Assembly (NCBI RefSeq): GCF_014678725.1
Contig: NZ_CP061497.1
Coordinates: 1,256,001-1,320,000 of the forward strand
DNA: 64,000 nt
Origin: Thermomonas sp. XSG
GTDB lineage: Bacteria > Pseudomonadota > Gammaproteobacteria > Xanthomonadales > Xanthomonadaceae
Direction: 5' to 3'
Below, piece after piece: positions 62,876 to 64,000 of this stretch. The position numbers and the translations under genes were made by a program. Each line of letters starts with the position of its first letter. Position 1 is the stretch's first letter. Under the pieces are notes generated by a model. That model was not told the DNA's origin. It saw nothing but the letters and a program-made list of their open reading frames with translations, and did not search any database.

Positions 62876-63858
62876 GCGCGCAACCCATCACCCTGATCGA
62901 GGCGATCACCCAGGCGCTGGCCTACGAACTGCGCAACGACGAATCCGTGGTGGTGCTGGGCGAGGACGTGGGCGTCAACGGCGGCGTGTTCCGCGCCACC
63001 GCCGGCCTGTCCGCGCAGTTCGGCACCGAACGCATCCTCGACACGCCGCTGGACGAAACCACCATCGCCGGCCTCACCGTGGGCATGGCCTCGCAGGGCA
63101 TGAAGCCGGTCGCCGAGGCCCAGTTCGACGGCTTCATGTACCCGATGGTCGATTTCATCGTCTGCCACGCCGCGCGCATGCGCTACCGCACCCGCGGCCG
63201 GCTGACCTGCCCGATGGTGCTTCGGGTGCCGTGGGGCGGTGGCATCCGCGCGCCGGAACACCATTCCGAAGCCAACGAGTCCATCTTCACCAACGTGCCC
63301 GGCCTGCGAGTGGTGATGCCGAGCTCCCCGCAGCGCGCCTACGGGCTGCTGCTGGCCGCGATCCGCGACCCGGATCCGGTCATCTACATGGAACCCAAGC
63401 GCATCTACCGCCAGTACAAGGAACTGGTGCCGGATGACGGCGAGGCGTTGCCGCTGGACGTGTGCTACGTGCTGCGCGACGGCGCCGACGTGACCCTGGT
63501 GACCTGGGGCGCGCAGGTGAAGGAAACCCTGGAGGCCGCCGAGAAGCTGGCCGCCGAGGGCATCAGCGCCGAGGTCATCGACGTCGCCACGCTGACCCCG
63601 CTGGACTTCCCCACCATCGCCGAATCGGTGGCCAAGACCGGCCGCTGCGTGATCGTGCACGAAGCCGCCAAGACCGCGGGCTTCGGTGCGGAAATCGCCG
63701 CGCGCGTCGCCGAGGAATGCCTGTTCGACCTGCTGGCACCGGTCGAGCGCGTCACCGGCTACGACACCCACATCCCGCTGTTCCGCCTCGAGATGAAGTA
63801 CCTGCCGAGCGTGGACAAGATCGTCGCCGCCGCCAAGCGCGCGAAGGCCTATTCGTAA
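62872..63858 (+). CDS. pdhB: 2-oxo acid (pyruvate) dehydrogenase E1 component, beta subunit
   Basis: The 328-residue protein has the E1-beta core: LGEDVGVNGGVFRATAGL, DTPLDETTIAGLTVGMA, EAQFDGFMYPMVDF and TCPMVLRVPWGGGIRAPEHHSE. It completes the heterotetramer E1 with the overlapping alpha subunit. The E2 gene follows after 10 bases. Confidence 0.93.
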   Translation: MSAQPITLIEAITQALAYELRNDESVVVLGEDVGVNGGVFRATAGLSAQFGTERILDTPLDETTIAGLTVGMASQGMKPVAEAQFDGFMYPMVDFIVCHAARMRYRTRGRLTCPMVLRVPWGGGIRAPEHHSEANESIFTNVPGLRVVMPSSPQRAYGLLLAAIRDPDPVIYMEPKRIYRQYKELVPDDGEALPLDVCYVLRDGADVTLVTWGAQVKETLEAAEKLAAEGISAEVIDVATLTPLDFPTIAESVAKTGRCVIVHEAAKTAGFGAEIAARVAEECLFDLLAPVERVTGYDTHIPLFRLEMKYLPSVDKIVAAAKRAKAYS

Positions 63859-63868
63859 AGGACAGCCC

Positions 63869-64000
63869 ATGAGCAAGAAATTCCTCCTTCCCGACCTGGG
63901 CGAAGGCCTGCCGGACGCGACCATCGTGGAGTGGTACGTCAAGGAAGGCGACGTGATCCGCCTGGACGAGAACCTGGTTTCGATGGAGACCGCCAAGGCG
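63869..64000 (+). CDS. Dihydrolipoamide acyltransferase E2 (partial, N-terminal lipoyl domain)
   Basis: Only 44 residues are visible before the window ends. KFLLPDLGEGLPDATIVEWY is the start of a lipoyl domain, and METAKA contains the lysine that carries lipoate (usually DKA). It is the third gene of the complex operon. The catalytic core is outside the window. Confidence 0.9.
   Translation, partial: MSKKFLLPDLGEGLPDATIVEWYVKEGDVIRLDENLVSMETAKA

Noticed and set aside
1-64000. CRISPR arrays, prophage or intact insertion sequences
   Set aside because: No regularly spaced short repeats, transposase, integrase or phage structural genes were seen.

Overview
The window is a dense, roughly 70 percent GC bacterial chromosome segment. 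Several traits point to a member of the Xanthomonadaceae/Lysobacteraceae (the Lysobacter, Luteimonas, Pseudoxanthomonas, Stenotrophomonas group): an Ax21-family outer-membrane protein, an oleABCD long-chain olefin locus, a FecI/FecR/TonB-receptor trio, a YibN-SecB-GpsA gene order and short intergenic gaps. The genus cannot be fixed from this sequence alone. No CRISPR array, prophage or intact insertion sequence is visible. One tRNA (Thr, anticodon TGT) is present. No gene-free stretch exceeds about 300 bases.

Layout. 1-6.3 kb: a secreted cyanophycinase fused in frame to an isoaspartyl peptidase (running off the left edge), divergent from an ECF sigma factor, its FecR anti-sigma factor and an STN-containing TonB-dependent receptor. 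6.3-14.6 kb: a tightly overlapping minus-strand operon with a CX5R phosphatase-TPR protein, a HEAT-repeat membrane protein, a processive family-2 glycosyltransferase, a YaiO-like TPR/beta-barrel protein, an LTA-synthase-like phosphotransferase and a GH18-like hydrolase. It looks like a synthase-dependent cell-surface polysaccharide system and is the best candidate here for something undescribed. 14.8-17.3 kb: acyltransferase, ArfB, DUF2059 protein, TruC. 17.4-17.85 kb: an out-of-frame scar joining the start of an ABC ATPase to the end of an efflux adaptor. 17.9-22.9 kb: ferric-reductase-like flavoprotein, CDF metal exporter, UbiB-UbiJ, and a 51-residue DUF1328 protein.

23.0-31.4 kb: the olefin locus (OleD, OleC, OleB, OleA), interleaved with a YkgJ-type cysteine-cluster protein, a short-chain dehydrogenase, a large perfect palindrome, a zinc-ribbon methyltransferase and two membrane proteins. 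31.5-39.5 kb: lipoproteins, M16 protease, SDR, TrmL, Ax21, GpsA, SecB, YibN. 39.5-46.2 kb: thioesterase, HemD, HemX, HemY, a DMT transporter, HemF, arginase and tRNA-Thr. 46.2-51.2 kb: SPOR protein, CoaX, BirA, PlsY and a FakA-FakB-like fusion. These last two may form an acyl-phosphate route into phospholipid. 51.3-56.0 kb: small secreted protein, MtfA-like protease, epimerase, NhaA, a lipoprotein and an unknown protein.

56.0-61.7 kb: aromatic amino acid catabolism (HmgA, HppD, a divergent MarR regulator, a POT peptide transporter, KynA). A MarR-type operator lies exactly between the -35 and -10 elements of the predicted hppD promoter. 61.8-64.0 kb: E1 alpha, E1 beta and the start of E2 of a pyruvate-type dehydrogenase complex, preceded by a 16-bp perfect palindrome.
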